Assembly: GCA_964474685.1 (NCBI GenBank)
Contig: CAYYTE010000052.1
Span: 1-7,148, forward strand
Length of the DNA: 7,148 nt
Direction of reading: 5' to 3'
Origin: UBA1737 sp964474685
Lineage (GTDB): Bacteria; Bacillota_I; Bacilli_A; ML615J-28; CAG-313
Part shown: positions 6,539-7,148 of the stretch, in pieces
Layout of the letters: every line of letters begins with the position of its first letter
Numbering within the stretch: the first letter of the stretch is position 1
The notes under the pieces: model-generated
What the model was told of the DNA's origin: nothing
What the model saw: only the letters and a program-made list of their open reading frames with translations
The model's database searches: none
Program-made: the position numbers and the translations under genes

Positions 6539-6567
6539 ATTATACAACAATCCATATAAAAATGCAA
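6539..6567 (-). promoter_or_regulatory. Candidate leftward promoter for the transporter gene
   Basis: On the minus strand TATAAT (6544-6539) is a perfect -10 box, with TTGCAT (6567-6562) 17 bases upstream as a half-matching -35. Transcription would start near 6532. A TATACT nearer the gene (6362-6357) is a poor alternative, because its transcript would begin at the ribosome binding site. Confidence 0.45.
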
Positions 6568-6573
6568 TGAAAA

Positions 6574-6747
6574 CAACTATAGTATGTTTATTTAATTGAT
6601 TGTAGTGTAATTGGATTAATTGATGGTTAAATGTTTATAAATGAAGAATAAGAAAATGATTAATTATAGAATGCTAATTAAATTGATGGTTGAGTAAAAA
6701 GATTAATTGATGGATAAATGACTATAAATGAACAATATAAAAATAAT
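6574..6747. repeat. Decayed tandem duplication, two 87-bp units
   Basis: Bases 6574-6660 and 6661-6747 align without gaps at 68 of 87 positions by hand count. The best-kept blocks are GATTAATTGATGG (6614-6626 and 6701-6713, identical), TATAAATGAA (6636-6645 and 6723-6732), and TATAG.ATG near the start of each unit. A partial third match (ATTATTGAATG, 6755-6765) follows. The AATTGAT motif occurs four times with spacings 24, 63 and 24. Neither unit encodes a protein. It is not a CRISPR array, because the units are contiguous and diverged. Confidence 0.6.
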
Positions 6748-6770
6748 TAGGAACATTATTGAATGTTTCT
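6737..6770 (-). terminator. Probable minus-strand terminator of the decayed gene
   Basis: AGAAACATT and AATGTTCCT (minus strand, 6770-6749) form a 9-bp stem with one G-T pair and a 4-base loop, followed by TAATTATTTTTATA. It lies about 65 bases past the stop of the broken gene on the same strand, as expected for that gene's former terminator. Confidence 0.45.
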
Positions 6771-6835
6771 TGTTATTCAATTTTAATAGGTTTTAAATAT
6801 CAACTATCAAACGAAACGTGTACTGATTCTAGTTG

Positions 6836-7148
6836 TTATATTATACATTCATTGATTGCTTCCATTGCTATATCGCCTGTAATTATATCTACTTTTTGAT
6901 TACAAGAAATAAAAAGTTTTATCCATATCTTGATTAATCATTCTAATAGTCCAATTCGAGAAATTTAAAATTTGTGAATAAGTTTTTGATGAAATGATAT
7001 CTTGTTTTAGTCTGGCTGCTTTTAGTTTTGTATCAATATAGTATTTCCTTCTTCCTTGTTTATTGAATTTAAAAAAAATTTTGACATATTTTTATGAAGT
7101 GCTTTATTTGATTTGTAATGTCATAGAATAGGTTTGATATTGTAGAAA
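6836..7148 (-). pseudogene. Broken 3' end of an unrecognised gene entering from the right edge
   Basis: On the minus strand a protein-like frame runs from 7091 down to a stop at 6900-6902 and contains TKLKAARLKQDIISSKTYSQ and ILNFSNWTIRMINQDMDK. Near base 6911 a T5 run on the minus strand appears to carry one extra base. Removing it lets the frame continue through NQKVDIITGDIAMEAINECI to a TAA at 6836-6838. Upstream, towards 7148, there are further in-frame stops (for example at 7092-7094), and another frame reads ALHKNMSKFFLNSINKEEGN, so several lesions are likely. The stretch SQILNFSNWTIRMINQDM resembles a helix-turn-helix of the kind that ends in RTIQRDI-like motifs, which hints at a DNA-binding protein, but I cannot name the family. 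Sequencing error could explain one shift, but hardly all of them. The gene's start lies beyond the window. Confidence 0.55.

Larger units (their letters stand above)
6351..6573. other. Non-coding AT-rich region, probable transporter leader
   Basis: No open frame of useful length on either strand has a ribosome binding site. If the promoter at 6539-6567 is real, bases 6338-6532 form a 195-base leader for the transporter. It contains only short palindromes: ATCATGAT (6422-6429) and AGGATAATCCT (about 6484-6494). I recognise no riboswitch or RNA gene. Confidence 0.5.

Noticed and set aside
6592..6713. CRISPR-like array suggested by four AATTGAT motifs
   Set aside because: The spacings are unequal (24, 63, 24), the motif is too short, and the whole is explained by an 87-bp tandem duplication without unique spacers.

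Overview
The window reads as a chromosomal stretch of a low-GC Gram-positive-type bacterium (Bacillota in the broad sense, possibly Erysipelotrichia or a relative; this is an inference). The sequence is strongly AT-rich with AT-ending codons. AGGAGG-type ribosome binding sites sit 5-8 bases before the starts, and short T-tailed hairpins end the transcripts. TGG is the only tryptophan codon used and no gene depends on reading TGA, so the code looks standard and not mycoplasma-like.

Layout. Five genes run rightwards and one runs leftwards. The left edge cuts a bleomycin-hydrolase-type aminopeptidase (pepC), whose His and Asn active-site residues are inside the window and whose Cys lies outside it. 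A perfect hairpin terminator follows, then a small three-helix membrane protein of unknown function. Next come a membrane-anchored HtrA-type serine protease (lipoprotein signal, catalytic triad, one PDZ domain), a seven-helix membrane diguanylate cyclase with an intact GGDEF motif, and a GNAT-type acyltransferase-like protein behind a strong promoter and a leader of about 165 bases. A bidirectional hairpin separates this last gene from the convergent AEC-family transporter on the minus strand.

The last 800 bases hold no intact gene. They contain a probable minus-strand promoter with a long leader for the transporter, a decayed 87-bp tandem duplication, a minus-strand terminator-like hairpin, and the broken 3' end of a gene that enters from beyond the right edge. 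That gene is interrupted by frameshifts and stops, and I do not recognise it.

The genes look like separate transcription units and not one pathway: most have their own promoter or terminator. HtrA (extracytoplasmic protein quality control), the c-di-GMP synthase (sensing and signalling) and the transporter are all membrane-associated, but nothing in the sequence shows that they work together. I found no convincing undescribed system. The observations most worth a second look are the decayed gene with the adjacent tandem repeat, the inverted repeat that brackets the diguanylate cyclase promoter, and the long leaders of the acyltransferase and transporter genes. Two start codons were moved downstream of the longest reading frames (to 2802 and 4118) on ribosome-binding-site evidence.
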